Notes: generated by a model from the letters alone, not told the origin. DNA of 64,000 bases from Dehalococcoides mccartyi (GCA_945865925.1 CAMBFG010000008.1:1-64000), one strand, 5' to 3'. Numbered from the stretch's first letter, positions 24,261 to 33,545 are shown. Program-made: numbers and translations.

Positions 24261-26804
24261 CTACGCCGTCTGTAGCGCCCGCACGCGAAGCGCAGCCGTC
24301 GAGGCCCCCGCACCCGCCAGCGGCAGCAGCGCCATCAGCGCCCCACCGTCGTAGTAGTGCGGGACATAAGCAGTGCCAGCGGCGACCCCATCGTCGAGCT
24401 TCACCGCGATGCGGATCGAGGCCGTCCCATCCGTCAGGTCGACCACGTCGCCCGTCCGGACACCGGCCGCCTCCGCGTCTCGCGGGTTCAGCCACACGGA
24501 CTCCTCGCGGTGCAACTTGTCCGCGTCGTCCGAGTGGATCGAGGCCGCATCCCACGCCGTGTACAGCGACCGCCCCGTCGCGAGCGTGAGCCCGCCAGCA
24601 GGGGAGACCACCGACGTCGGCGCCGGTTGAGCGTTCGCCGTCGTCGATGCCGCGACCAGCGCGCGCACCTGTGCCGGGTTCGCGTCCACCTCAGCCATCG
24701 TCGGGTAGCCCGTTGCCGCGGCCAGCGCCTCGTGCGCCTCCGCGATGCCCGAGGGTGCCTCGCGGTCGCCGAGGCGTCCCGCCAGCGCCGCGAGGATCGC
24801 GACCCCGTCCGACTCCTGGCCGCGTGCGCGCTGCGCCGAGCGCTGGTGCATCACACGTCGGTCAGCGTTCGTGATCGTCCCGTCCGTCGCGAAGAACGGC
24901 GCAGCCGCCAGCACCACCGTCGCGTGCTCCGCGACCGTCGAGCGCAACGAGTCGATCACCACCAGCGCTTCGAGGTTCCCCAGCGCCGCCTCGATCGCCG
25001 CGCGGCCGGGCGCGTTCAGCAGCGGGTTGTCGGCGTGGATTACCAGCGCCTTCACCTCGCCACGCTGCGCCGCCTCGATGATCTCCGGGAACGACTTGCC
25101 GCCCGCACCCGGCGCGATCCCCATGTCGGCAATGCCGAGCACGTTCGCGTCCGTCGGCAGGTAGTGGAACGCAGAGCCCGCCTCCGCGCCGCGTAGCGCA
25201 ATCGCGAGGTTCACCGCCGCCGTCGCCCCTGCGCCCGCGCGGGCCGCGCCATCCGCACCGTTCGGCGCGTACACGACAGCGCCGTTCCCAGCGCCCTTCG
25301 CCTTCGCGACCACATCGAGGGCGCGCGCCCAGCCGTCAGCGTCCACGCCCGCCGGCGCAGCGCCACCGTCGGCCAGCCCCTGTAGCGCCGCCGCCTCCAG
25401 GCCCGGCGCTACGCGCACGATCGCCGCCGCCCAGCGGTCGAGGGCAGTCCACTTCGCCGAGACGATGACCACCTGCGCCTTGCGCTTGATCACCGAGTCC
25501 TTCAGCCGCAGCGACACCACCTGGTGCGAGTCCTCCACGTCGAGGGCCGCCAGCACCACCGTCTGCGCCTGCTCAAGGTCAGTCAGGGAGGCCGGCACCC
25601 GGTCCGTGCCGAACGCCGCGCGCATCGCCGAGGCGACCGCACGATGCACCGTGCCGTGCGAGAAGTCGAGGTGCGGCGTGCCAATCGCGCGTGCGAGGCG
25701 CGCCAGCAGGTACGCCTCTTCGTTCGTCGCCAGCGGCGAACCGAGGACCGCGATTGCGTTTGCCCCGCTCGCGGCCTTCACCGCGCTCAGCGCGTCCACG
25801 GCCGTCGTCAGCGCCTGCTCGAACACAGCCGGCAGCAGCCTCGACCCCGCACGCACGAGTGATCGCGTCAGCCGTTCGCGCTCCGCGACCGCGACATAGC
25901 CGAAGCGCCCGCGCACACAGATCTGGTCGCGCGAGAACGGGTTCAGCCGGTCGGGCCGCACGATGACCGGGCGGTCGTCGGCCGTGCCGTAGGAGATCGT
26001 GCAGCCCACGGCGCACGAGTTGCACGTGGAGTTCGTCCAGTCGTCCGCGCGGCCGATCCACTTGTTCGGCTTCTCCATCAACGTCGCCGTCGGGCAGACA
26101 TCGATGCACGCGCCACAGAAGTTGCAGTCGGACTCGTGAATCGACCCACCGGTGCCGAAGGCGATCATCGTGCGGTGGCCCTTGCCCGAGAGTGCGATGG
26201 CGCCCGTGTGGCGCAGGTCGTCGCAGGCACGCACGCAGCGCGTGCACAGGATGCACATCTGCGGGTCGAACTCCAGGAACGGGTTGCCGCGGTCCGGCTC
26301 CGGGGGCGGCATCTCGTAGTACGAGCGCGGCTCACCCACCCACGGCTCCTCGAAGTCGCCCTGGTCCACGATCTCGCACGAGGTCTGCAACTCGCAGCGG
26401 TAGTTCTTCGAGCACGTCAGGCAGCGATGCGTCACGACGTCGTCGCGTAGGCAGATGTCGCCCGGCATGCAGTGGACGCGACGGTGACAGGTCAGGCAGC
26501 GGTCCGGGTGGTTCGCGAGGATCAGCGACATCACCGACTGCCGGGTGCGCTGCACCTCGGCCGTCTCGGTGTTCACCACCATGCCATCGGCCACCTGCGC
26601 CACACACGACAACTGCAGCGTCGTCGGCCGCGCGCCCACGATCTCCACGATGCACGTGCGGCAGCCCGCGTACGGGTCCAGCCCGTCGATGTAGCAGAGG
26701 TTCGTGATCGCGACGCCGTTCGCCTTGATCACCTCGACGAGGCGGGCTCCCGCGGGAGCCTCCACGGCCTGGCCGTTGAGTGTGATCTGGACCACGTCCC
26801 CCAC
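24261..26804 (-). CDS. nuoG: NADH dehydrogenase subunit G-like / molybdopterin-fold iron-sulfur protein
   Basis: The 847-residue protein begins with a [2Fe-2S] ferredoxin domain (CYIDGLDPYAGCRTC), then the NuoG-type cluster region, two 4Fe-4S motifs (CILCTRCVRACD, CNFCGACIDVCPTA), and a molybdopterin-oxidoreductase domain opened by CNSCAVGCTISY with VRGRFGY. An unusual Cys/His-rich insert (CLTCHRRVHCMPGDICLRDDVVTHRCLTCSKNYRCELQTSC) lies near residues 103-143. Start is GTG; a second GTG three codons on is possible. It follows the NuoI-like gene by 56 bases. Role: electron transfer in a complex I or related NAD(P)H/formate-linked complex; the other subunits are not here. Confidence 0.85.
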   Translation of the reverse strand: MGDVVQITLNGQAVEAPAGARLVEVIKANGVAITNLCYIDGLDPYAGCRTCIVEIVGARPTTLQLSCVAQVADGMVVNTETAEVQRTRQSVMSLILANHPDRCLTCHRRVHCMPGDICLRDDVVTHRCLTCSKNYRCELQTSCEIVDQGDFEEPWVGEPRSYYEMPPPEPDRGNPFLEFDPQMCILCTRCVRACDDLRHTGAIALSGKGHRTMIAFGTGGSIHESDCNFCGACIDVCPTATLMEKPNKWIGRADDWTNSTCNSCAVGCTISYGTADDRPVIVRPDRLNPFSRDQICVRGRFGYVAVAERERLTRSLVRAGSRLLPAVFEQALTTAVDALSAVKAASGANAIAVLGSPLATNEEAYLLARLARAIGTPHLDFSHGTVHRAVASAMRAAFGTDRVPASLTDLEQAQTVVLAALDVEDSHQVVSLRLKDSVIKRKAQVVIVSAKWTALDRWAAAIVRVAPGLEAAALQGLADGGAAPAGVDADGWARALDVVAKAKGAGNGAVVYAPNGADGAARAGAGATAAVNLAIALRGAEAGSAFHYLPTDANVLGIADMGIAPGAGGKSFPEIIEAAQRGEVKALVIHADNPLLNAPGRAAIEAALGNLEALVVIDSLRSTVAEHATVVLAAAPFFATDGTITNADRRVMHQRSAQRARGQESDGVAILAALAGRLGDREAPSGIAEAHEALAAATGYPTMAEVDANPAQVRALVAASTTANAQPAPTSVVSPAGGLTLATGRSLYTAWDAASIHSDDADKLHREESVWLNPRDAEAAGVRTGDVVDLTDGTASIRIAVKLDDGVAAGTAYVPHYYDGGALMALLPLAGAGASTAALRVRALQTA

Positions 26805-26860
26805 CCCTCGATGTCCCGGCGACGCCTCCCCTCGATGTGGGGTGGCGCCTCAGACGTCAG

Positions 26861-27427
26861 TTAGTGCTTGTGCCCGTCGCGGTCGAGTTTCCCCGGCAAC
26901 TTCTGCGGCCCGAACGGCCCGTCCACCCCCGCCACCTCGACGCGTGACCGCGCCGTCGGCATCGAGGTCGTCAGCGGCTGCCGGTCCTGCGTCTGCCCGT
27001 TCGGGTAACGCCCGCCGGTCTCACCGAGGTACTGCTGTGCCTCCGCGGTCAGCGTCTCGCGGTCGCGATACATCGTCTCGAAGACGTAGACCGCATCGTT
27101 GTATCGCCCACCGGACTGGATCGCCTGATACGGGCACGCCTCGGTGCAGAGGCCGCAGTACATGCAGATGCGGAAGTCGATCTCGTAGCGGTCGATGTTC
27201 AGCGTGCCGTCAGCGCGAGGGCTGGTCTGGACCAGGATGCAGCCGTCGGGGCAAGCCTGGGCGCAGGTGGAGCAGCCGGTACAGCGCTCCTCGAACCACA
27301 GCAGATTCGTGCGGGCGCGCACGGGCACCTCGCGCTGCTGTTCCGGGTAGTTCACGGTGATAGCCGGGCGCACGACGTGCCGGAGCGTCACAAGCATCCC
27401 GCGGGCGATGCCGAGTCCGTACGCCAC
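26861..27427 (-). CDS. nuoI: NuoI-like 2x[4Fe-4S] ferredoxin
   Basis: The 188-residue protein carries two [4Fe-4S] motifs, CTGCSTCAQACP (near 49-60) and CMYCGLCTEACP (near 87-98), preceded by the NuoI-type membrane-proximal leader RGMLVTLRHVVRPAITVNYPEQ. The C-terminal 70 residues are polar and end DRDGHKH. It would pass electrons from NuoG-type clusters toward quinone. GTG start with GAGG before it. It precedes the NuoG-like gene on the same strand, so the pair forms a unit. Confidence 0.9.
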   Translation of the reverse strand: MAYGLGIARGMLVTLRHVVRPAITVNYPEQQREVPVRARTNLLWFEERCTGCSTCAQACPDGCILVQTSPRADGTLNIDRYEIDFRICMYCGLCTEACPYQAIQSGGRYNDAVYVFETMYRDRETLTAEAQQYLGETGGRYPNGQTQDRQPLTTSMPTARSRVEVAGVDGPFGPQKLPGKLDRDGHKH

Positions 27428-27680
27428 GACGCCTCATTCCCTCAGCGAGCCGCCATTCGAGGCACCCCGCCACCGCGCGCGAGCATATCCGAGCCCCGCC
27501 CCGCGCGATACTCGCCCGAATCCGGGGGAGGGTGGCTCAGGACTTGTGAATCCTAGCACAAACCGTCATCCCAGCTTCGCAGGCAGTATCCGCAGGTTGT
27601 CCTGAAGAACAGGCCGACGTCTCCGTGCTGATGGCCGCCGCGATGTTGTCACCAACTCGCCCCCGCGCATCCGTCAACGC

Positions 27681-28628
27681 TCAGGAGCTGAGGAACCACC
27701 CGGCATCGAGCGCCGCCTGGCAGCCGCTCCCGGCGGCGGTCACGGCCTGGCGGTAGGTCGGATCCTGCGCATCGCCTGCGGCGAACACACCCTCGATGTT
27801 CGTGGCGGTCGCGCCGGGGCCGGGCCCGCCACGCGTGCGGAGATACCCGGTGGTGTCCATCTTCAGCACACTCTGGAACAGGGCCGTGTTCGGCCGGTGC
27901 CCGATCGCGATGAAGACCCCGGCGACAGCGAGGTCTCGGGTGGGGGTCCCGACGGTGGAGCGCAGTCTCACCCCGGTGACGCCAGCATCGGTACCCAGGA
28001 TGTCCTCCACCATTTGGTTGAGCGCCAGCGTGATGCGCCCCTGGGCGACCCGCTGCTTCAGCCGCTCGACGAGGATCGCCTCAGCGGTGAACTCCTCCCG
28101 ACGATGGATGAGCGTGACGCTGCCGGCGATGTTCGACAGGTCGATCGCTTCGAGCACCGCGGTGCTGCCGCCGCCCACGATCGCGACGGACTGCCCCTTG
28201 AAGAAGTAGCCGTCACACGTCGCGCAGGTGGAGACGCCGCGCCCAAGGAATCGTTGCTCCGCCGGCAAGCCGAGGTACCTGGGCGACGCTCCGGTGGCGA
28301 TGATCAGGGCGTCGCAGGTGTATTCACCTTCAGCGCCGGTCAGCCGGAACGGGCGCTCCGTCAGCACCACTGACGCAATCTCATCGAACAGGACCTCCGT
28401 GCCGAACCGGACGGCCTGCTCTTCGAAGCGTTCCATCAGATCGACGCCGAGTACGGCCGCGTGTTCCGCGGGCCAGTTCTCGATGTTTGAGGTGGTGACG
28501 AGTTGCCCGCCCTTCTGGACGCCCGTCAGGATCAGCGGCGAGTACCCTCCACGCGCGGCGTACAGCGCGGCGGTGTACCCCGCCGGGCCGGAGCCGAGGA
28601 CGATCACCCGTGCGTGGCGCGCTGCCAT
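27681..28628 (-). CDS. trxB: thioredoxin reductase
   Basis: The 315-residue flavoprotein has the FAD motif VLGSGPAGYTAALYAARG, the redox pair Cys135-A-T-Cys138, the NADPH motif IVGGGSTAVLEA and the C-terminal FAD motif GVFAAGDAQDPTYRQAVTAAGSG. It reduces thioredoxin with NADPH. The gene starts 6 bases after the MobA-like gene, so it closes the operon that begins with MidA. No classical thioredoxin is adjacent; the UxxC protein at 1000-1578 or the TlpA-like protein could be clients only by inference. The 253-base gap downstream has no feature I can name. Confidence 0.95.
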   Translation of the reverse strand: MAARHARVIVLGSGPAGYTAALYAARGGYSPLILTGVQKGGQLVTTSNIENWPAEHAAVLGVDLMERFEEQAVRFGTEVLFDEIASVVLTERPFRLTGAEGEYTCDALIIATGASPRYLGLPAEQRFLGRGVSTCATCDGYFFKGQSVAIVGGGSTAVLEAIDLSNIAGSVTLIHRREEFTAEAILVERLKQRVAQGRITLALNQMVEDILGTDAGVTGVRLRSTVGTPTRDLAVAGVFIAIGHRPNTALFQSVLKMDTTGYLRTRGGPGPGATATNIEGVFAAGDAQDPTYRQAVTAAGSGCQAALDAGWFLSS

Positions 28629-28634
28629 CGCGGC

Positions 28635-29273
28635 CTATCCGCCCAGCACGCGGCGGCCTTCAGCGAGGGCCTCCTGCGTGTCGAGGTCCAGCGCAACGCT
28701 CGGCTCCTCCGGCATCGGAATCCGGAGCGGTGGGTGCCGCTGCAAAATCGCTCGCAACCCCTCGGTCGCCTCGGTCGCCTGCGCGAGTTCGTCGAGCAGT
28801 GCCCCCGAGATCACGACCGGGTGCCCCCCGTGCTCGCGCCCCGCGGTATCGAGGTACGTCGGCTGCACCGCCTCGACCCCACGCTCTCGCAGCGTCGCCA
28901 CCAGCCGGTCGATGACGTGCGTGAGCGCAGGCTGGTCGACGTTCTGGATCACGACTACATCCGGCCGCGCGCGCCCTACTGCGAGCAGCGCCGCTGCCCC
29001 CTTCGCGAGCGAGGTCGCGCGTCCCTGCGGCCACCGCTGGTTGAAGACGAGGCGTTCCGGCAAGACACCGAGGGTCCGTCGGACTGCCTCGGCGTGCGCC
29101 CCGATCACCACCACGATCTCGTCCACGCAGGAGGCGCGCAGTTGCTCCAGTTCCCACTCGATCAGCGTGCGTCCCGCCCAGGCGACGAGCGGCTTCGGCT
29201 CGCCCATCCTCGAGGACGCCCCGGCAGCGAGCAGCAGCGCAGCGACCGTCACGCGGTTTGCTTCGCGCGCCAT
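28635..29273 (-). CDS. MobA-like nucleotidyltransferase
   Basis: The 212-residue protein opens with the nucleotide-binding signature ALLLAAGASSRMGEPKPLVAWAGRTLIE, followed by VVVIQNVDQPALT (metal-binding Asp) and GGHPVVISGALLDEL. The family transfers CMP or GMP to molybdopterin or activates sugars; MocA-type enzymes fit best. ATG 29273 gives a 25-base overlap with the IscU gene. A GTG at 29252 would give a 4-base GTGA overlap like other pairs here and may be the real start. Confidence 0.85.
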   Translation of the reverse strand: MAREANRVTVAALLLAAGASSRMGEPKPLVAWAGRTLIEWELEQLRASCVDEIVVVIGAHAEAVRRTLGVLPERLVFNQRWPQGRATSLAKGAAALLAVGRARPDVVVIQNVDQPALTHVIDRLVATLRERGVEAVQPTYLDTAGREHGGHPVVISGALLDELAQATEATEGLRAILQRHPPLRIPMPEEPSVALDLDTQEALAEGRRVLGG

Positions 29274-29644
29274 GCCGCAACGGCCTGTCGCACCGCCGAC
29301 GCCGCGAGGACGGAGCAATGCACCTTGCTCGTCGGCAGCCCGTCGACGGCGGCGGCGTAGTCGTCCCGCGTGAACGCCTCGGCCTCATCGAGCGTGCGCC
29401 CCGTCACCATTTCGGTGGCCGCCGAGGAGGTCGCGATCGAGGCAGGACACCCGGACGACAGGAACGAGGCAGCGATGACGCGACCCTCCGCGAACCGCAG
29501 GAAGATCCGCAGCGAATCCCCGCACACCGGATTCGTCACGAACGCCTCGGCGTCCGCGTCCGGCATGGCGCCAGCGTTCCGCGGCCGCTCGAAGTGGTCG
29601 ATCAGCGTGGCGCTGTACTGCTCGGGCGAGAGTCGTTCGGCCAT
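29249..29644 (-). CDS. iscU: IscU-type Fe-S cluster scaffold
   Basis: The 131-residue protein has the three cluster ligands Cys41 (NPVCGDS), Cys66 (SSGCPAS) and Cys110 (KVHCSV) with Asp43 and His109, as in IscU. The 43-residue spacing between the second and third Cys matches IscU; SufU has a longer insert there. It receives sulfur from a cysteine desulfurase and passes clusters to apo-proteins. It lies between peroxiredoxin and MobA-like genes, apart from any isc or suf operon. Confidence 0.9.
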   Translation of the reverse strand: MAERLSPEQYSATLIDHFERPRNAGAMPDADAEAFVTNPVCGDSLRIFLRFAEGRVIAASFLSSGCPASIATSSAATEMVTGRTLDEAEAFTRDDYAAAVDGLPTSKVHCSVLAASAVRQAVAAWRAKQTA

Positions 29645-29684
29645 GCCTCGATTGTCGCACGCGCCGCGACGCCGTCGCGCGCTC

Positions 29685-30155
29685 CTATCCGGCGAGGCCC
29701 TCACCCGTGACACCCAGCGCTTCGAAGACCTGCGCGAACTGCGTCATGTCCTGCGGCTGGTAGTGGCCGTTCGCCGCCAGGATGCGCCCGTCCGTCCCGA
29801 TCACGAAGGCCGCGCGCCGTGCCCGCTTTCCGTCGTCCGCGAGCACGTCGTACGCCCGCGCGACATCGAGGCCCGGGTCAGCCGCGAGCGGGAACGGCAG
29901 CGCCTCGCGCGCCGCGAAGCGCCGGTGGGAGTCGAGGTCGTCGGCGGAGATCGCGAGGACGTTCGCGCCCAGGTCGCGGAGCGTCGCGAACTCGTCGCGG
30001 AAACCGCACACCTGCGCCGTACACATCGGTGTTGCGTCCTCCGTATAGAACAGCAGGACGAGCGGCCCGTCGCGCAGCAGCCCTTCGAGGGTGCGCGTCC
30101 CCTCGGTCGTCTCGACCGCGAACGTTGGTGCGAGGTCTCCGACCGCGAGGCTCAC
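29685..30155 (-). CDS. Bcp-type peroxiredoxin
   Basis: The 156-residue protein has the AhpC/TSA fold with VLLFYTEDATPMCTAQVCGFRDEF. Peroxidatic Cys45 and resolving Cys50 are spaced five apart, as in atypical 2-Cys Bcp/PrxQ enzymes. It reduces hydroperoxides using thioredoxin, so the nearby thioredoxin reductase is a natural supplier of electrons. ATG 30155 overlaps the MidA-like stop by 4 bases. Confidence 0.93.
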   Translation of the reverse strand: MSLAVGDLAPTFAVETTEGTRTLEGLLRDGPLVLLFYTEDATPMCTAQVCGFRDEFATLRDLGANVLAISADDLDSHRRFAAREALPFPLAADPGLDVARAYDVLADDGKRARRAAFVIGTDGRILAANGHYQPQDMTQFAQVFEALGVTGEGLAG

Positions 30156-31384
30156 GCCAGCACCGGCCTCAGGCAGCGCAACCCGTCGAGCGGCGCCCCC
30201 TTCGCCAGCGCCAGCACGCGAATCCGCCCGAGGCCCTCGGGCTCACACAGTACCTCGGCGGCGCGGCGGTCGGCCGCGAAGCGCTGCGCGTCCGCCGAGG
30301 CGCGCTGCGAGGCCGTGCGTAGCGCCTCCCCCAGCCCGAGCGCCATCAGCGCCTCCGCCTGCGACACCAGCGATGCTGCTTCGAACCCCTCGGCGGCCGC
30401 GGCGAGCGAGGTGAAGTCGACGTGGACGGTGAGGTCGAGGCGTCCCGGTTCGGCGAGCGGGTCAGGCTGCGGCGAATGACGGCGGAACGCCATCAGCGTC
30501 CCCTGCCGCCGCCAGGAGGCGTACAGGTCGCGCGCCGGGTACCCGTAGTCGATCGAAAGCACGTACCCGCGCTCCACCTTCGAGGTGATCGCCCGCATCG
30601 CCTCGGCGGCCGCCAGGCCGATCTCCGCGAGCGCACCGTCCCCCGGCTGCAGTCCGAGGCGCGCGAAGGTCGCCGCGATGGCTGGCGTCGAGAGCGGCCC
30701 GTCCGCGAACGCAAGTGTGCCGTCCTCGTGCGTCACGTACCGCTCGAACAGCCGCTCGCCCTCGCGCCGCACGAGGTGGACGGGCAGCGCATCGAAAAAC
30801 TCGTTGCTGATGACGACACCGGTGACGCGCTTCGCCCGCGCGAGCCAGTCCGAGGTCAGCGCGTGCTCGACCTCGAACCCCGCGCCAGCGAGGTGCGCCC
30901 GCTGGTCGGCGAGACGGTTCGCGTGCCCGTCTAGCATCACCGGCCGCACGGCGGCGAAACAGCGAGGGGCCCGCGCCCGCAGCCACGTCAGCATCGCGCG
31001 CATGAACGCACCGCTGCCGCACCCCACCTCGACCAGCGCGAACACTGATGGCTCTCCGAGCCGCTGCCAGCACTCCAGCACCTGGCGTGCCCACAGGTAG
31101 CCGAAGATCGGGTGGACCTCCGGGCTGGTCTCGTAGTCCCCGTCACGGCCCCACGCCAGCCCGGTGCGGCTGTAGTACCCGTGCTCGGGATGGCCGAGGG
31201 CGTCCCCCATGAACTCCACGAAGGTGATCCGCCCGCCGGACGCCTCGATCCGCGCGACGAGCAGCGGCAGCAGCGGCGTCTGCGTGGCGAGGGCGAACTC
31301 GTCCGCCAGACCAAAGTCGTCCAGCGCGAAGTCGTCGGCGCTGGCCTCGAGGGCGTCGGGGTGGGTCTCCGGAGATGCCGTCAT
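30152..31384 (-). CDS. MidA/NDUFAF7-type SAM-dependent methyltransferase
   Basis: The 410-residue protein matches the DUF185 family: ITFVEFMGDALGHPEHGYYSR, the SAM-binding EVGCGSGAFMRAML, GVVISNEFFDALPVHLV, and SIDYGYPARDLYASWRRQGTLMAFRRH. Mitochondrial NDUFAF7 methylates an arginine of the 49-kDa complex I subunit during assembly. Bacterial members are less studied. It leads an operon with peroxiredoxin, IscU, MobA-like and trxB, and the NuoI/NuoG genes follow on the same strand, which fits a complex I maturation role by inference. Confidence 0.92.
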   Translation of the reverse strand: MTASPETHPDALEASADDFALDDFGLADEFALATQTPLLPLLVARIEASGGRITFVEFMGDALGHPEHGYYSRTGLAWGRDGDYETSPEVHPIFGYLWARQVLECWQRLGEPSVFALVEVGCGSGAFMRAMLTWLRARAPRCFAAVRPVMLDGHANRLADQRAHLAGAGFEVEHALTSDWLARAKRVTGVVISNEFFDALPVHLVRREGERLFERYVTHEDGTLAFADGPLSTPAIAATFARLGLQPGDGALAEIGLAAAEAMRAITSKVERGYVLSIDYGYPARDLYASWRRQGTLMAFRRHSPQPDPLAEPGRLDLTVHVDFTSLAAAAEGFEAASLVSQAEALMALGLGEALRTASQRASADAQRFAADRRAAEVLCEPEGLGRIRVLALAKGAPLDGLRCLRPVLA

Positions 31385-31417
31385 GCCTCGATCGTATCCG
31401 CGTGCTGGCGGCGTCGC

Positions 31418-32053
31418 TCAGACCGCGTTCAGCACGGTGATCCGGTTCGAGGTGATGCGGTCGACGCCCCACGCCTTCAGGTCAAGGGCGCGCGCGGCGT
31501 CGTCCACGGTCCAGACACCGACATCCCCGGCGCGGAGGCGGAGTGCGGCCACCTCGTCCGAGGTGTGCAGAAGGGTGTGGCGGATCACCACAGGCATCGG
31601 TTCGATCGTGCCCGCGTCCCGGCCGGCGAGGTAGGCGCGCAACTGGCGCTCGTCCCGAATCGAGTACGCGACATCGAGGTCGGGGAGCCAGGCGCGGACG
31701 CGGTTCGCCAGATGCCAGTCCTCGCACGTCACGCGGAGCCGCGAGCGGTTGAGTGGTTCGAGCAGCCGCGCGAGGTCGGGCGCCGGGTCGCCGGCCCAGG
31801 CGCGCAGGTCCAGGACGAGTGCGGCGTCCTCGATCACTTCGAGCAGCGCCTCGAAGGGCACGGGGAGCAGGCGACGGATGCCGCGCCGGTGGAGGCCGAA
31901 GGGCGAGCGTCCGATCGGGCGCTCGTGGTGCGCGACGAGGTGCCCGCCGATCGACCAGATGTCGGCCTCGATGGCGTCGACCGCGGGATGGCGGCTGAGC
32001 GGGTGCAGGGCGAGGTCGTTCCCCGCGCGGTGCAGGATGCGCTGAAGGGGCAT
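31418..32053 (-). CDS. glycerophosphodiester phosphodiesterase-family protein
   Basis: The 211-residue TIM-barrel protein shows HRAGN near the start, EADIWSIGGHLVAHHE (metal-ligand Glu/Asp and catalytic His), and the C-terminal VGVWTVDDAARALDLKAWGVDRITSN typical of GDPD. The usual HRG is HRA and the protein is short for the family. It would cleave glycerophosphodiesters to glycerol-3-phosphate and an alcohol. It lies downstream of the YjbQ gene on the same strand. Confidence 0.85.
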   Translation of the reverse strand: MPLQRILHRAGNDLALHPLSRHPAVDAIEADIWSIGGHLVAHHERPIGRSPFGLHRRGIRRLLPVPFEALLEVIEDAALVLDLRAWAGDPAPDLARLLEPLNRSRLRVTCEDWHLANRVRAWLPDLDVAYSIRDERQLRAYLAGRDAGTIEPMPVVIRHTLLHTSDEVAALRLRAGDVGVWTVDDAARALDLKAWGVDRITSNRITVLNAV

Positions 32054-32069
32054 CGAGGGTAGTGGGTGG

Positions 32070-32591
32070 CTAGCGGACGTTGGCGGCGCCGAGCGCCTGC
32101 ACGAACACGGAGCGCGGGCGCGCGTGGTCGAGTTCGATGAGGAAGATGCTCTGCCACTGGCCGATGTGCGCTGCGCCGTTGTGGACGGGAACCGTCTCCG
32201 AGGAGCCGAGGAACAACTGCTGGCAGTGCGCGTGGCCGTTGGCGCACTCGCGGTCGGTCATGTGGACGGTGCGGATCGAGAAGTCGTTGTGCTCGTAGTA
32301 GTCGCCCGCCGGGACGATGCGGGACAGCACGCGCGCCATGTCGTTCAGTAGCAGCGGCTCGTGCTCGTTGATGACGATGGCGGCCGTCGTGTGGTTCGAG
32401 ACGATCGCGACCTGCCCGAATTCGACACCCGAACGCGCGACGACGTTCTGGACGTCCGCGGTGATGTCGATGAACTCGAGGGCATGCGAGGTGTGGTACT
32501 CGAGCGTCTCGGCGTACGCGACGAAGTGGGACGCGGGTACGTGCGCCGCATGAAGCGGGCGGGCGTCTGGCCGCGGAATGCTTTCGACCAC
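32070..32591 (-). CDS. YjbQ/UPF0047 family protein
   Basis: The 173-residue protein has the family core: LEFIDITADVQNVVARSGV, VSNHTTAAIVINEHEPLLLNDM, NGHAHCQQLFLGSSETVPVHNG, and LGQ-like IGQWQSIFLIELDHARPRSVFVQ. Conserved His and Glu residues may bind metal. Some members complement thiamine-phosphate synthase mutants, but the true activity is unsettled. GTG start; the first 25 residues precede the conserved domain and may be untranslated. Confidence 0.9.
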   Translation of the reverse strand: MVESIPRPDARPLHAAHVPASHFVAYAETLEYHTSHALEFIDITADVQNVVARSGVEFGQVAIVSNHTTAAIVINEHEPLLLNDMARVLSRIVPAGDYYEHNDFSIRTVHMTDRECANGHAHCQQLFLGSSETVPVHNGAAHIGQWQSIFLIELDHARPRSVFVQALGAANVR

Positions 32592-32681
32592 TGCGGCCTC
32601 CGCCTTGTCCCTCGGGGCTGCGCGGGTGGGCGCCAGCCTCGAAGCCTTACCCGGAGGGTATCAGCGCGCCCGAGGGGCGGG

Positions 32682-33545
32682 CTAGCGGGCGCCGTCCGGA
32701 CGGTGGCGGCGCAAGGAGCGCACCGCCTCAGTGACGGTCTGGATGTCGCGGGCGCCGGCGCGGAAGCGCACGTACTCCTCGAGGTCGCGGAGGGCCGAAT
32801 CGACTTCCCCGAGGCGCTCCCGGAGCATCCCACGGTCGCGGATCTCGTCGAGGTCCCAGGGGAACATCGCGATCAGGAGGTCGATGACGCGGGCGGCGCG
32901 GTCCTCGTCACCTCGCTGAAGGTAGCCAGCCTTCAGGTTGTGGAGCAGCCGCTGGATGACCTGCCTCGGCGAGAGCGAGGCGAGGTAGTGCTCCTTGAAC
33001 GGCACACGCGCCCCAAAGATGTTCCGCAGCAGCACCTGGCAGTCCCGAGGCGTCAGCAGCCGCCCGAAGTTGAACGCGTCGATCAGGACGGCGTCCTCGC
33101 TCACACCGGCGGGTGTGTAGCGGCAGATGACGTGGCCCGGCAGCCCCACCGGGCGCACATCGAGGCCCACGCGCTGGCAGACGTCCGCGTACAGGATGGC
33201 GAGCGTCACCGGGATGCCGAGGCGCTCCGAGAGCACCTCGTTCATGTAGAGGTTCTTCGGGTCGTCATACAACTCGCTATTCCCGCGGAAGCCCAGTTCG
33301 CGGTAGAGGTAGCGGTTGATCCCGCGCACGACGAAGTGCGGTGTCTGGCGCTCCGGGTCACGCCCGAGTTGGTGGCCGAGCGTTTCCGCAATGTCCTGCA
33401 GCCGGCGCTCGAAGGCGTCGATGTCGAGGTTGGGGTACTCGGACTGTGCGATGACGAGGGCGGCGCGGGCGAGGGGGACTTCTTCGGCGGGTCCGCTGAC
33501 GGTCAGCCGGAACTGCGCGAGCGTCTCCTCGAAGGTGGCGGTCAC
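32682..33545 (-). CDS. SirB1-type transglutaminase-like protein
   Basis: The 287-residue protein fits the SirB1 family: ARAALVIAQSEYPNLDIDAFERRL, FFR-like GINRYLYRELGFRGNSELYDDPKNLYMNEVLSERLGIPVTLAILYADVCQRVGLDVRPVGLPGHVICRY, and a C-terminal TPR-like part. The active-site-like Cys/His/Asp of transglutaminases is not obviously complete, as is usual for SirB1. Function is unknown. ATG 33545 overlaps the plsY stop by 4 bases. Confidence 0.88.
   Translation of the reverse strand: MTATFEETLAQFRLTVSGPAEEVPLARAALVIAQSEYPNLDIDAFERRLQDIAETLGHQLGRDPERQTPHFVVRGINRYLYRELGFRGNSELYDDPKNLYMNEVLSERLGIPVTLAILYADVCQRVGLDVRPVGLPGHVICRYTPAGVSEDAVLIDAFNFGRLLTPRDCQVLLRNIFGARVPFKEHYLASLSPRQVIQRLLHNLKAGYLQRGDEDRAARVIDLLIAMFPWDLDEIRDRGMLRERLGEVDSALRDLEEYVRFRAGARDIQTVTEAVRSLRRHRPDGAR

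Noticed and set aside
27428-27680. Possible RNA gene or promoter island between nuoI and trxB
   Set aside because: I saw no cloverleaf, riboswitch-like fold or strong hairpin in this 253-base gap.
27681-28628. Second selenoprotein in TrxB
   Set aside because: The redox pair is an ordinary CATC with both cysteines encoded by TGC/TGT, and there is no in-frame UGA.
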